From Aliishimia sp965656085 (GTDB lineage: Bacteria > Pseudomonadota > Alphaproteobacteria > Rhodobacterales > Rhodobacteraceae): DNA of 64,000 nucleotides. This document shows, one piece after another, positions 41,996 to 50,849 of the stretch (its first letter is position 1; every line of letters begins with the position of its first letter). The notes below the pieces were generated by a model. It saw only the letters and a program-made list of their open reading frames with translations, had not been told where the DNA came from and made no database searches. The stretch covers positions 46,078-110,077 of the forward strand of contig CBFHJA010000010.1 in assembly GCA_965656085.1 (NCBI GenBank). Direction: 5' to 3'. Both the position numbers and the translations under genes were made by a program.

Positions 41996-42014
41996 CTTGC
42001 AATAGACTTGCAAG
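41996..42014. promoter_or_regulatory. candidate PccR site 2 (MFS promoter)
   Basis: CTTGCAAT-AGA-CTTGCAAG, with the same 11-base centre-to-centre spacing as site 1, ends 23 bases before the MFS start. The equal geometry of both sites in one divergent promoter suggests one regulator. Position near the start codon suits repression of the exporter. Confidence 0.45.
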
Positions 42015-42037
42015 CCCGCCGGGATTACCTCTGCATA

Positions 42038-43255
42038 ATGGCCAACACAGTCGATGTGCGGTTTCTGGACCGCACGACCCCCCCGCATATCTCCACGCTG
42101 ATTCTGCTCGCCGGATTGTCAGCGATGGTCATGAACATGTTCTTGCCGAGCCTGCCGACGATGACGGAGCATTTCGGCACGACCTACGCGGTCATGCAAC
42201 TCTCGGTGCCGGTCTATCTCGGGATCAGCGCCGTGCTGCAAATCTTCATCGGCCCGCTGTCAGACAATATCGGTCGCCGCCCGGTCTTGCTCTGGGGGAT
42301 CGCCCTGTTTTGCCTCGCGACCTTGGGCTGCATCTTCGCCACGACAATCGAGGTCTTCCTGTTCTTCCGGATGTGCCAGGCGGCGATCGCGGTGGGCATG
42401 GTGCTGTCGCGCGCGGTGATCCGCGACCTCTACGATCAGGACCGCGCCGCCTCGATGATCGGCTATGTGACGATGGGCATGGCGCTGGTGCCGATGATCA
42501 GCCCGATGATCGGCGGCTTTCTCGATGAGTTCGTGGGCTGGAAGGCGAATTTCTGGCTCTTTCTGGCCTGCGGCATCGCGGCCTTCGTGCTGGTCTGGCG
42601 CGATCTCGGCGAGACCGCCGGGGGCTCGGGCAAATCGCTCATCGGGCAGTTCGGCGAATATCCCGAATTGCTCCTCTCGCCGCGCTTCTGGGGCTATTGT
42701 CTGGCGGCGGCCTTTTGTTCGGGGGCGTTCTTCTCCTATCTCGGCGGCGGCCCGTTCGTCGGCTCGGTGGTGTTTGGCCTGTCGCCCTTCTGGGTCGGCT
42801 TGCTCTTCGGCGCCCCGGCGGTGGGGTATCTGATCGGCAACGGGCTCACGGGCATCTTCGCGGCCCGCTTCGGGGTGAACAAAATGGTGCTCTGGGGGTG
42901 CCTTGCGAATTTCATCGGCACCAGCACATCGCTGGCGATCTTCCTTGCAGGCTATGGCACGGCGTGGTCGTTCTTCGGCCTCATGACGCTCGTGGGGCTG
43001 GGCAACGGACTGGTTATCCCGAACGCCACCGCCGGGATGCTGTCGGTCAGGGCGCATCTGGCGGGCACCGCCTCCGGCCTTGGCAGCGCGATCATGGTAG
43101 GCGGCGGCGCGGCGCTCAGTGCGGCTGCTGGCAAGATGCTGACGCCGGCATCGGGCGCCTTCCCGCTGTTGTGGATACAGGCGCTCACAGGTCTGGCAGC
43201 GCTGTTGTCGATCCTCTACGTCATGCACAGGGCGCGCAAACTGGGTGTGTCCTGA
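42038..43255 (+). CDS. Bcr/CflA-type MFS drug exporter
   Basis: A 405-residue protein with 12 membrane helices. The MFS loop motif is GPLSDNIGRRPVLLWG between helices 2 and 3, and the antiporter-type motif C region is seen as PMISPMIGGFLDEFVGW. It exports drugs or metabolites with protons. Divergence from pccB and its place between pccB and the PccR-like gene suggest that it exports an organic acid or a related compound. That is inference. Confidence 0.9.
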   Translation: MANTVDVRFLDRTTPPHISTLILLAGLSAMVMNMFLPSLPTMTEHFGTTYAVMQLSVPVYLGISAVLQIFIGPLSDNIGRRPVLLWGIALFCLATLGCIFATTIEVFLFFRMCQAAIAVGMVLSRAVIRDLYDQDRAASMIGYVTMGMALVPMISPMIGGFLDEFVGWKANFWLFLACGIAAFVLVWRDLGETAGGSGKSLIGQFGEYPELLLSPRFWGYCLAAAFCSGAFFSYLGGGPFVGSVVFGLSPFWVGLLFGAPAVGYLIGNGLTGIFAARFGVNKMVLWGCLANFIGTSTSLAIFLAGYGTAWSFFGLMTLVGLGNGLVIPNATAGMLSVRAHLAGTASGLGSAIMVGGGAALSAAAGKMLTPASGAFPLLWIQALTGLAALLSILYVMHRARKLGVS

Positions 43256-43342
43256 GCGGCGCGCGCCAGAGTTTGCCGGCCGCGCCTTAAGCTGGCGTTA
43301 ACCATGACCGATCACCTTGCGGGCAAGCCCCCTGCGGCGTAA

Positions 43343-43371
43343 TTTGCAAACAGGCAGACTGGCCTGCAAAA
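43343..43371. promoter_or_regulatory. candidate PccR site 3 (own promoter)
   Basis: TTTGCAAA (43343-43350) and CTGCAAAA (43364-43371), with centres 20 bases apart, lie 41 bases upstream of the regulator start. Between and around them is an inverted repeat CAGGC/GCCTG (43351-43366 region). Autoregulation is plausible. Confidence 0.4.
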
Positions 43372-43411
43372 CCTGCCGCAGCCGGGGCCGGGGCAAGGGA
43401 ACGTGACCACC

Positions 43412-44803
43412 ATGCAAAAACTCTACGCCGGAGCGAAACTGCGCGAAGTGCGCACGCGCATCGGCCATTCGCAAAAGGACTTCGCGGGCAAGCTTGGTGT
43501 CTCTCTGCCCTATCTCAACCAGATGGAGAACAATCACCGCCCGGTCTCGTCCACGGTCGTGCTCGCGCTCGCCAGCGAGTTCGGCCTCGACGTCACCGAA
43601 CTCAGCAGCGGTGATAGCGAACGGATGGTCAGCGACATGCGTGAAGCGCTCGCCGATCCGGTCTTCGCCGGCGACACCCCGCCCATGGCTGATTTGCGCC
43701 TCACCGCCTCAAACGCGCCGGGCCTCGCCCGTGCCTTTCTCGAACTGCACAGCGCATATCGTCAAACCCATGAGCGGCTCGCGGCGCTCAGCGAGGCGCT
43801 CGGGCGCGATGGCGGCACCACGTCGAGCCCATGGGAGGAAGTGCGCGACTTCTTCCATTATTGCGACAATTATATCGACGCGGTGGACCGGGCCGCCGAG
43901 CATTTCGCCTCCAAGAATGGCGGGCTGCGCAATATCCGCGTGGCAGCGGTCTCGCGGCTTGGAAATGCGGGGGTAAAGGTGCAATTCGAAGAGGCGGACA
44001 TGCTGCGCCGCTTCGATGCGGAACGAAATCTGTTGACGATCTCCGCCCTCGCCGCCTCCGAGACCCAGACCTTCCAGTTGCTGTTGCAGGTCGCGCTGTT
44101 GACCCATGACCAGCTTCTCGAGGCCACGCTAGATCTGGCCCGCTTCCAGACCGCGGAGGCCCGCGCCATCGCCAAGATCGGCCTCGCGAATTACTTCGCC
44201 GGGGCCGCGCTGATGCCGTATAGTCCGTTCCTGCAGGCCGCGCACGATCTGCGCCATGATCTCGAAGCACTCAGCACCCGGTTCGGCGCGTCCATCGAAC
44301 AGGTCGCGCATCGGCTTGCCACGCTGCAACGGCCGGGCGCGAAGGGCGTGCCCTTCTTCTTCGTGCGCGTCGATCAGGCGGGCACGATCACCAAGCGCCA
44401 CTCGGCAACCCGGCTGCAATTTGCGCGGTTTGGCGGGGCCTGCCCGCTCTGGAACGTGCACCGGGCCTTCGAGACACCCGGGCAGTTCCTGCGGCAATTG
44501 GCGGAGACGCCGGACGGGGTGCGCTATATCTCAATCGCGCGCGACGTGACCAAATCGGCGGGCCGCTATGGCGCGCCCTTGCGCCGCTACGCCATCGCGC
44601 TTGGCTGCGAGGTCGCCCATGCAGGCGCACTGGTCTATGCCGACGGGATGGACGTGTCGCGCACCGAGGCCTTTGAGCCAATTGGCATTTCCTGCCGCAT
44701 CTGCGAGCGGCGCGAATGTCACCAGCGCTCCGTGCCGCCCTTGGAGCGGCAACTTGCCGTTGATCCGGACACGCGCGGGCAATTACCCTATCAGGTGCGC
44801 TGA
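43412..44803 (+). CDS. pccR: short-chain fatty acyl-CoA regulator PccR (ScfR family)
   Basis: 463 residues. An XRE HTH at about 5-65 (LREVRTRIGHSQKDFAGKLG) is followed by an IrrE/DUF955-like region lacking a clear HExxH. The C-terminal DUF2083 part has clustered cysteines (CRICERRECHQRSVPP). This is the layout of ScfR proteins such as PccR, RamB and MccR, which sense acyl-CoA and control propionate or acetate assimilation. It sits two genes from pccB. The ATG at 43412 is preferred to GTG at 43403. Confidence 0.9.
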   Translation: MQKLYAGAKLREVRTRIGHSQKDFAGKLGVSLPYLNQMENNHRPVSSTVVLALASEFGLDVTELSSGDSERMVSDMREALADPVFAGDTPPMADLRLTASNAPGLARAFLELHSAYRQTHERLAALSEALGRDGGTTSSPWEEVRDFFHYCDNYIDAVDRAAEHFASKNGGLRNIRVAAVSRLGNAGVKVQFEEADMLRRFDAERNLLTISALAASETQTFQLLLQVALLTHDQLLEATLDLARFQTAEARAIAKIGLANYFAGAALMPYSPFLQAAHDLRHDLEALSTRFGASIEQVAHRLATLQRPGAKGVPFFFVRVDQAGTITKRHSATRLQFARFGGACPLWNVHRAFETPGQFLRQLAETPDGVRYISIARDVTKSAGRYGAPLRRYAIALGCEVAHAGALVYADGMDVSRTEAFEPIGISCRICERRECHQRSVPPLERQLAVDPDTRGQLPYQVR

Positions 44804-44889
44804 GACATGCGCAACGACGCGGCACAGCCCTGCCCTACCGCGTTTGACGTCACATGCAAAGCGCCTCACCCTGACGGCAAGGCGAAGGC

Positions 44890-45126
44890 TCAGTCGGCCA
44901 GATAGCCCCAGATTTCGTCCTTGAGCGCCGCGCGCTTCTTGCGCAGTTCGGTCTCGGCCAGTTGGTCCATTGGCTCAACATTGGTCTCGGCGCGGTGCAC
45001 TGCCCGGTTCAGGTCGTGATATTCGTCGGCGAGCTTGGCGAAATGCGAATCGGAGGTTTTCAGGTGGTGAATCTTGTCGGCCTTCTCGGGGAAGTCAGCG
45101 ACGAGTTCATGGGGTGTATGTGACAT
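44890..45126 (-). CDS. YdcH family (DUF465) small protein
   Basis: A 78-residue helical protein. Matches YdcH in HHLKTSDSHFAKLADEYHDL, NRAVHRAETNVEP and LRKKRAALKDEIWGYL. It probably forms a coiled-coil hairpin. The function is unknown, although members are common in proteobacteria. It converges with pccR and lies downstream of the thermonuclease gene on the opposite strand context; no operon partner is clear. Confidence 0.9.
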   Translation of the reverse strand: MSHTPHELVADFPEKADKIHHLKTSDSHFAKLADEYHDLNRAVHRAETNVEPMDQLAETELRKKRAALKDEIWGYLAD

Positions 45127-45232
45127 ATCTTGGCCTTTCCTGTTGCGTTTTGCCGATCAAAGCGCAGCCGCAGGATGTGGTCTTTGACCGGGATCAAACG
45201 CGCGCGGATTTCGGCGCGGAATCGTCAGGTGT

Positions 45233-45895
45233 TCAGCGCCGCGCCTTGCGCCATCCCGCTGCGCGGGCCTCGGCCTCGGTACAGAACCACCGCTCACCGC
45301 GCTGAGGCGAGATGCGGGTGCGGCTGTAGTGCTCCTGTCCGGGCATATGGTAAATGCGCCCGTTGCCGGAAATGTTCCCCTTGATCGCACAGGCCGCATC
45401 GGGTGCCGGCGGGGCGGCGCTTGCAGCGCGGCGATAGTCGGAGGGGCGCTGTATCTTGGTGCCGTGCAGGCCGCGCCCGTTTACGGCGGCACGCTTTTCG
45501 TCGAGATCGTAGTCGAGCGCGTAGCGGCGGAAGGCGAAGGCGAGCCCCTCCTGCACGAGGCGCTGGCCGATATCGGTGCCGCCAAGGTAGCATTTGGCCA
45601 CCAGACGGTCATAGCGGTCGGTCGTCACGCCCTCGCAGCGCACGCGCTTTCCGGAATAGGCCCGGCGCACCTGATCGGTGACCCACGCCCCGCAGGCCCA
45701 GTCACGCCCGGCGCTGTCCTGACAGGGTTGGTCTTGCTCGGGCGCATCGATCCCGTGCAGCCGCAATGAGGTGCCGTTCACGCGGAACGTGTCCCCATCG
45801 ACTACCGCCACACGGCCGGAAATACTCTGCGCCGCGCCCCCCGTTGCGATCCCTGTCGCAAGGCACAGGAGCAGCGCGCTTACCCATCTCACCAT
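45233..45895 (-). CDS. secreted thermonuclease (SNase-like) with C-terminal cysteine motif
   Basis: 220 residues. A signal peptide (1-22) is followed by an SNase OB-fold: VAVVDGDTFRVNG (Asp of the calcium site), SLRLHGIDAPEQDQPCQDSA (Arg of the site), TDRYDRLVAKCY (second Arg) and LVQEGLAFAFRRY. The C-terminal extension CAIKGNISGNGRIYHMPGQE, then GERWFCTEAEARAAGWR, is the Excalibur/sunset-type domain found on secreted nucleases. It probably degrades external DNA or RNA. Between its start and betA lie several TTAAC boxes. Confidence 0.9.
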   Translation of the reverse strand: MVRWVSALLLCLATGIATGGAAQSISGRVAVVDGDTFRVNGTSLRLHGIDAPEQDQPCQDSAGRDWACGAWVTDQVRRAYSGKRVRCEGVTTDRYDRLVAKCYLGGTDIGQRLVQEGLAFAFRRYALDYDLDEKRAAVNGRGLHGTKIQRPSDYRRAASAAPPAPDAACAIKGNISGNGRIYHMPGQEHYSRTRISPQRGERWFCTEAEARAAGWRKARR

Positions 45896-45949
45896 GGGCC
45901 TCAGATGGGGTGTTCACGCGCCGTTAACAATGGTTAACGCGAGATAAGC

Positions 45950-47602
45950 TTAACGCTGCGCGGTTTCCCAGTCCGGATGCACCCAAGGCTGTGCATTCGA
46001 GGGCGGCAGCGGCGTTCGCTCCAGAATATGATCGGCCATCTTCTCGCCCGTCATGATCGACGGGCCGTTCAGGTTGCCATTGGTGATGCGCGGAAAGACC
46101 GAGCTATCCACCACCCGCAACCGCTCCACCCCGATCACGCGCCCCTCGGGGTCGACAACCGCCTCAGGATCATCGACCGCGCCCATCTTGCAGGTCCCGC
46201 AAGGGTGATAGGCGCTCTCGGCGTGCTCCCGGATCGCCTGATCGAGCGCGTCATCGCTCTGCACCGCGTCGCCGGGCTGGATCTCGTGCTTCACATAAGG
46301 CGCCATCGCCTCCTGCGCGAAAATCTCCCGCGTCAACCGCAAAGCGGTGCGGAACTCGGTCCAATCGTCGGGGTGGGACATATAGTTGAACCGGATCAGC
46401 GGCGTGTCGGCGGGATCGGCGGAGCGCAGCGACACCCGGCCCCGGCTCTTGGAGCGCATCGGCCCGACATGGGCCTGAAACCCGTGCCCCTCCGCCGCCG
46501 CCTGCCCGTCATAGCGCACCGCGAGCGGCAGGAAGTGGAACTGGATGTCGGGATAGGAGATGCCCGCGCGCGAGCGGATGAACCCGCAGCTTTCAAAGTT
46601 GTTCGTCGCCCCAAGCCCTGTCTTCGTGAAGAGCCACTGCGCACCGATCATCCCTTTGCCCAGCAGGTTCCAGTATTTGAACAAGGTAACGGGCTGTTTA
46701 CTGGCATATTGCACATAGATTTCAAGGTGATCCTGAAGGTTGCCCCCCACGCCGGGACGGTCCGCAACCACGTCGATGCCGTGCTCCTTGAGATGCGCGC
46801 CGGGGCCGACCCCCGAGAGCATGAGGATCTTTGGCGAGTTGATCGACGACGCCGCAAGGATCACCTCAGCCCGCGCGTCGATCACCGTCCCATCCGCGAG
46901 CCGCACGCCTGTCGCGCTGCCCTCTGTTACCTCAACTTTCTCGACCAGCCCATTGATAAGACGGCAGTTTGGCCGCTTCAACGCCGGGTGCAGATAGGCA
47001 TTCGCCGCCGACCAGCGCCGCCCCTTGTGAACCGTCTGCTCGAAGGGGCCAAACCCCTCCTGTTGCTGGCCGTTATAGTCGTCCGTGACTTGATAGCCCG
47101 CCTGCCGCCCCGCCTCGACAAAGGCGTGATAGAGCGGGTTCTGGCGCTTGCCGCGCGTGACATGGAGCGGGCCATCGCTGCCGCGCCAATCCGGATCGCC
47201 CCCATGGCCCCCATCGTCCCAGCTTTCCATGCGTTTGAAATACGGCAGCACGTCGGCGTAAGACCAGCCCCGCGCGCCGCTGTCGTTCCAATGATCGTAG
47301 TCCCCGGCATGGCCGCGCACATAGACCATACCGTTGATCGAGGACGACCCGCCAATGACCTTGCCGCGCGGGCAGGCCAGACGGCGGCCCCCCAAATGCG
47401 GCTCGGGCTCGGACCAGTAGCCCCAATCGTAGCGCTTCATGTTCATCGGGTAGCTGAGCGCGGCGGGCATCTGGATGAACGGGCCCGCATCGGTGCCGCC
47501 ATGTTCGATCACCAGCACGTCTTTGCCCGCCTCCGCGAGGCGGTAGGCCACGGCGCATCCGGCGGAGCCTGCGCCGACGATGACGTAATCTGCTTGGGGC
47601 AT
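45950..47602 (-). CDS. betA: choline dehydrogenase
   Basis: A 550-residue GMC-family FAD enzyme that oxidises choline to betaine aldehyde and on to betaine. The FAD dinucleotide motif is YVIVGAGSAGCAVAYRLAEA, GMC signature 1 is RGKVIGGSSSINGMVYVRGH, signature 2 GAHLKEHGIDVV area SINSPKILMLSGVG, and the active-site His are in AYHPCGTCKMG and ITNGNLNGPSIMTGEK. It lies downstream of betI-betC. No betB lies between, although betaine aldehyde dehydrogenase usually accompanies it. Confidence 0.95.
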   Translation of the reverse strand: MPQADYVIVGAGSAGCAVAYRLAEAGKDVLVIEHGGTDAGPFIQMPAALSYPMNMKRYDWGYWSEPEPHLGGRRLACPRGKVIGGSSSINGMVYVRGHAGDYDHWNDSGARGWSYADVLPYFKRMESWDDGGHGGDPDWRGSDGPLHVTRGKRQNPLYHAFVEAGRQAGYQVTDDYNGQQQEGFGPFEQTVHKGRRWSAANAYLHPALKRPNCRLINGLVEKVEVTEGSATGVRLADGTVIDARAEVILAASSINSPKILMLSGVGPGAHLKEHGIDVVADRPGVGGNLQDHLEIYVQYASKQPVTLFKYWNLLGKGMIGAQWLFTKTGLGATNNFESCGFIRSRAGISYPDIQFHFLPLAVRYDGQAAAEGHGFQAHVGPMRSKSRGRVSLRSADPADTPLIRFNYMSHPDDWTEFRTALRLTREIFAQEAMAPYVKHEIQPGDAVQSDDALDQAIREHAESAYHPCGTCKMGAVDDPEAVVDPEGRVIGVERLRVVDSSVFPRITNGNLNGPSIMTGEKMADHILERTPLPPSNAQPWVHPDWETAQR

Positions 47603-47633
47603 GGGTTTGTCCTGAAGTTCAGTCGCAGCGCGG

Positions 47634-47689
47634 ATGGCAGGTGTCAGGATGCCTCCGGCGGCAGTTTATTTGGCTAAGTCAAACAGAGG
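47634..47689 (+). repeat. short intergenic repeat family 2 (copy R3)
   Basis: A 56-base element reading ATGGCAGGTG ... GCCTCCGGCGGCAG ... TTTATTTGGCTAAG ... AAACAGAGG, directly abutting the betC stop. R4 at 49843-49898 has the same length, order and most bases. The two flank betC and betI as direct repeats about 2.2 kb apart. Confidence 0.75.
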
Positions 47690-47690
47690 G

Positions 47691-49202
47691 TTATTCGCCG
47701 CGCGGGAAGCGTTGGTTTTCCTCGACCACGTTGAGGTCCATGTGGTTGCGCATGTAGCGCTCCGAGGCTTTCTGGAGCGGTTGGTAGTCCCACGGGTAAT
47801 AGCCGCCCTGCCGCAGCGCCTCGTAGACCACCCAGCGGCGGGCTTGGGAGGCCCGCACCTCGGCGTCGAACTGCTCCAGATCCCAGCGCGCCGCCGCGAG
47901 GAGGCGGAAGGCCTCAAGCGTCTTTTCGTTGGCCGGGTCCGCTGCCAGATCGGTGAGCTCCTGCGGGTCGGCCTCGAGGTCGAAAAGCTGCTCCGGGTCG
48001 ATCGCGCAATTGGTGTATTTCCACCGCCCCTGCCGGAGCGCAATCATAGGCGAATAGCTCGCCTCGGCGGCATATTCCATCGCGACCGGTTCAGTCCGGG
48101 GCGCGCCCTGCCCCTGCGGGACCAGCGATTGCCCGGTGGTCCACGGCATCACCTCATCCATCGACACGCCCGCCAGATCGCACAGCGTGGGGCACACATC
48201 GATCGTGGAGATCGGATCGGTGACGAGACCGGGCTGCATGTCGGGCGCGCAGATCATCAGCGGCACCCGCGCCGAGCCTTCATAGAACGACATCTTGAAC
48301 CAGAGCCCGCGTTCGCCGAGCATATCGCCATGGTCGGAGACAAAGAGGATGATCGCCTCTTGCCGGGTGCGCTCCAGCGTGTCGAGGATATCGCCAATCT
48401 TGTCGTCCAGATAGGAGATATTGGCGAAATACGCCTGCCGCGAGCGGCGCACATCTTCGTCGGTGATGTCGAAGCTGCGCCAGTCGTTTGCGTCGAAAAT
48501 CCTTTGGGAATGGGGGTCTTGGTCCTCATGGGGGATCGGGCCGACCTCCGGCATCAGGTGGTCGCACGCCTCGTAAAGGTCCCAATATTTGCGCCGCGCC
48601 ACATAAGGATCGTGCGGATGCGTGAAGCTCACCGTCAGGCACCACGGGCGGTCGTCATGGCCGCGCGAGAGGTCATAGAGCTTGCGCATCGCGTGATAGG
48701 CGACCTCGTCGTCATATTCCATCTGGTTGCTGATCTCGGCGACACCCGCGCCGGTCACGCTGCCCATGTTGTGATACCACCAGTCGATGCGCGCGCCGGG
48801 TGTGCGGTAGTCCGGTGTCCAGCCGAAATCGGCGGGGTAGATATCGGTGGTCAGGCGCTCCTCGAAGCCGTGCATCTGGTCGGGGCCGACGAAGTGCATT
48901 TTGCCCGACAGGCACGTCTGGTAGCCCGCGCGGCGCAGGTGGTGCGCATAGGTGGGGATGTCGGAGCGGAACTCGGCGGCATTGTCGTAAACGCCCGTCT
49001 GGCTGGGAAGCTGGCCGGACATGAACCCTGCCCGCCCAGGGGCGCAGAGCGGCGAGGCGGTGTAGGCATTGGCGAACCGGGTGGAGCGTTCGGCGAGGGC
49101 ACGCAGGTTCGGGGTGTGGAGCCAGTCAGCGGGACCATCGGGGAAGAGTGTCCCGTTGAGCTGGTCTACCATCAGGATCAGAATGTTGGGCTGGGTCATC
49201 AT
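47691..49202 (-). CDS. betC: choline-sulfatase
   Basis: A 503-residue type I sulfatase that hydrolyses choline-O-sulfate to choline. The modification motif SPLCAPGRAGFMSG has Cys in C-x-P-x-R, which becomes formylglycine. NILILMVDQLNG gives N-terminal metal-binding Asp, and FVSDHGDMLGERG gives the later metal ligands. The C-terminal tail with HMDLNVVEENQRFPR is like BetC. The start overlaps the betI stop (ATGA). The product feeds betA. Confidence 0.95.
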   Translation of the reverse strand: MMTQPNILILMVDQLNGTLFPDGPADWLHTPNLRALAERSTRFANAYTASPLCAPGRAGFMSGQLPSQTGVYDNAAEFRSDIPTYAHHLRRAGYQTCLSGKMHFVGPDQMHGFEERLTTDIYPADFGWTPDYRTPGARIDWWYHNMGSVTGAGVAEISNQMEYDDEVAYHAMRKLYDLSRGHDDRPWCLTVSFTHPHDPYVARRKYWDLYEACDHLMPEVGPIPHEDQDPHSQRIFDANDWRSFDITDEDVRRSRQAYFANISYLDDKIGDILDTLERTRQEAIILFVSDHGDMLGERGLWFKMSFYEGSARVPLMICAPDMQPGLVTDPISTIDVCPTLCDLAGVSMDEVMPWTTGQSLVPQGQGAPRTEPVAMEYAAEASYSPMIALRQGRWKYTNCAIDPEQLFDLEADPQELTDLAADPANEKTLEAFRLLAAARWDLEQFDAEVRASQARRWVVYEALRQGGYYPWDYQPLQKASERYMRNHMDLNVVEENQRFPRGE

Positions 49203-49771
49203 CGGGCCTCGATAAGGGCGTTCAGAACGGAGCGGGTGCGGGCCACGGCGGCACGGGCGGAGCCTGCCTCGCTCAGGGCTTGGTGCAGGTAAATTCCGTC
49301 AATCAGGGCCGCGAGGGTCTCGGCATCGGTCTCGGGACGTGCGGAGAGCAACCGGAGCGCGTGGCGCAGGTTCGATTGCAGGCGGCGGTGATAGATCGAC
49401 AAAAGGCGCCGCGCCTTGGGGTTCGTGCGCGACTGGACGTAGAACATCATCCACGCGTTCACGCTGATCGGATCGAAGGTCTCGGGCGCAAAGCTGGCCT
49501 CGATAATCGCGCAGGCCCGCTCCATCGGGGTCCGGGCGGCGCGCAGGCGCTTGGAGGTTTCCGCCTGTAAATCGCGCAGAAGTTGCTGCATGGCGGCGGC
49601 GAAAATGTCGTCCTTGCCGCCGAAATAGTGATGCGCGAGGGCCGACGACATGCCCGCGCGCTTGGCAATCCGCGCCACGGTGATGTCGAGCGTGCCCGCC
49701 TGCCCGATCTCAGCGATCGTGGCACGGGTCAGCGCGTCGCGGCGCAGCGGTTCCATTCCGAGCTTTGGCAT
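49199..49771 (-). CDS. betI: TetR-family repressor BetI
   Basis: 190 residues. The N-terminal HTH is at about 5-55 (ATIAEIGQAGTLDITVARIA, SSALAHHYFGGKDDIF). The conserved C-terminal part (FAPETFDPISVNAWMMFYVQ, then LIDGIYLHQAL) matches BetI, the choline-responsive repressor of bet genes. The ATG at 49771 follows GGAGGG by 7 bases, so the earlier in-frame Met is rejected. A perfect inverted repeat lies 35 bases upstream. It heads betI-betC-betA. Confidence 0.94.
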   Translation of the reverse strand: MPKLGMEPLRRDALTRATIAEIGQAGTLDITVARIAKRAGMSSALAHHYFGGKDDIFAAAMQQLLRDLQAETSKRLRAARTPMERACAIIEASFAPETFDPISVNAWMMFYVQSRTNPKARRLLSIYHRRLQSNLRHALRLLSARPETDAETLAALIDGIYLHQALSEAGSARAAVARTRSVLNALIEAR

Positions 49772-49805
49772 GTGGTGCCCTCCTGTTTCGGAGGGATGTT
49801 TTATT

Positions 49806-49821
49806 TTGACTGGCGAGTCAA
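49806..49821. promoter_or_regulatory. candidate BetI operator
   Basis: TTGACT-GGCG-AGTCAA, a perfect inverted repeat 35 bases upstream of the betI start. On the minus strand it reads within GATTGACTCGCCAGTCAA, like known BetI boxes (TTGATTGnnCnnTCAAT type). The position suits autorepression. Confidence 0.65.
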
Positions 49822-49842
49822 TCAAATCTCATCAGGTCGCGC

Positions 49843-49898
49843 ATGGCAGGTGCCGGAGGCCTCCGGCGGGAGCGTATTTTGGCCAAGCGAAACAGGAG
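49843..49898 (+). repeat. short intergenic repeat family 2 (copy R4)
   Basis: ATGGCAGGTG ... GAGGCCTCCGGCGGGAG ... GTATTTTGGCCAAG ... GAAACAGGAG. It aligns with R3 over all 56 bases. It lies between the betI operator and the DMT gene stop (49944). Confidence 0.78.
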
Positions 49899-49943
49899 CT
49901 TTGTGTGTAGAGCCTGCAAGGTGGCAGACCTGTGCCGGGCGGA

Positions 49944-50849
49944 TCAGAGTTTCGTCGCCGGACTTGGCGGGGTGATCTGACGGCGTTTGAGCTGCGCCTC
50001 GCGCCATGTGATGAAGGTCACCGAGGCAAGGATCACCGCCCCGCCGAGCATGACGAACACATCCACCGGTTCGTTGAAAACCAGTGCGCCGAGCAGCATC
50101 GCCCAGACCAATTGCAGGAAGGTGATCGGCTGCGTGACCGTCACCGGGGCCGCCGCGAAGGCCAGCGTCATCGTGTAATGCCCGCCCGTGGCGAAGCAGG
50201 CCACCAGCATCAGCAGCGCAAGCTCGCTCCAAGTGGGCGTGACCCAGTTCGCCAGCGCGAATGGCGCAAGGAACAGCGTCACGAAGACTGACAGCAACCC
50301 AACCACCACGGAGGCGGGGATTTCATCGGCAAGGATCTTGGCGGTCAGGTACCCGCCCGCGAAGATCACCGCCGCCAGCAGCATCGCCAGATGCCCGTCC
50401 TCAACCTCGCGGAAGCCGGGGCGTAGGATGATCACCGCGCCCACGAGCGCCATCACCACCGCCGCCATGCGCCGCGCCGCGAGCCGCTCGCCGAGCACGA
50501 GCACCGCGCCGATGGAGACATAGACCGGCGCGAGGTAGTTCATCGCCGTGACCTCGGCAATCGGGATCGCGGTCATGGCGAAGAACCACAGCATCACGCC
50601 GCCCGCGTGGCAGGCGCCGCGTAGCGCCGACAGCCCCCATTGGCGCGGCGTGAGCCGGGCGGCGAGGATCGGCCGGATCGCCGGGATCAGGAACACCAGC
50701 CCGAGCATGTAGCGCAGGAAGGCCGCTTCGGCGGGCGGGATGCGGGTCCCGAGATACTTCACCAGCGCCGTGACCGCGACGAAACACACCCCGGTGACGA
50801 ACATCCAGAAAATGCCCCAAAGCGGGCGGGAGGGTTTGGGATCGACCAT
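49944..50849 (-). CDS. DMT-superfamily (EamA) transporter
   Basis: A 301-residue protein with ten helices in two EamA halves (first half GIFWMFVTGVCFVAVTALVK to VILRPGF, second from LLAAVIFAGGYLTAKILADE). EamA proteins export amino acids or other metabolites. The substrate is unknown. The NYLAPVYVSIGAVLVLGERL segment at the half boundary is typical. It lies upstream of betI on the same strand but R4 and the BetI site separate them, so it is probably a separate unit. Confidence 0.9.
   Translation of the reverse strand: MVDPKPSRPLWGIFWMFVTGVCFVAVTALVKYLGTRIPPAEAAFLRYMLGLVFLIPAIRPILAARLTPRQWGLSALRGACHAGGVMLWFFAMTAIPIAEVTAMNYLAPVYVSIGAVLVLGERLAARRMAAVVMALVGAVIILRPGFREVEDGHLAMLLAAVIFAGGYLTAKILADEIPASVVVGLLSVFVTLFLAPFALANWVTPTWSELALLMLVACFATGGHYTMTLAFAAAPVTVTQPITFLQLVWAMLLGALVFNEPVDVFVMLGGAVILASVTFITWREAQLKRRQITPPSPATKL

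Noticed and set aside
45900..45949. TTAAC boxes as a CtrA site
   Set aside because: The spacing is TTAA-N6-TTAA rather than N7, and the boxes are common in repeats here; not strong enough to report.
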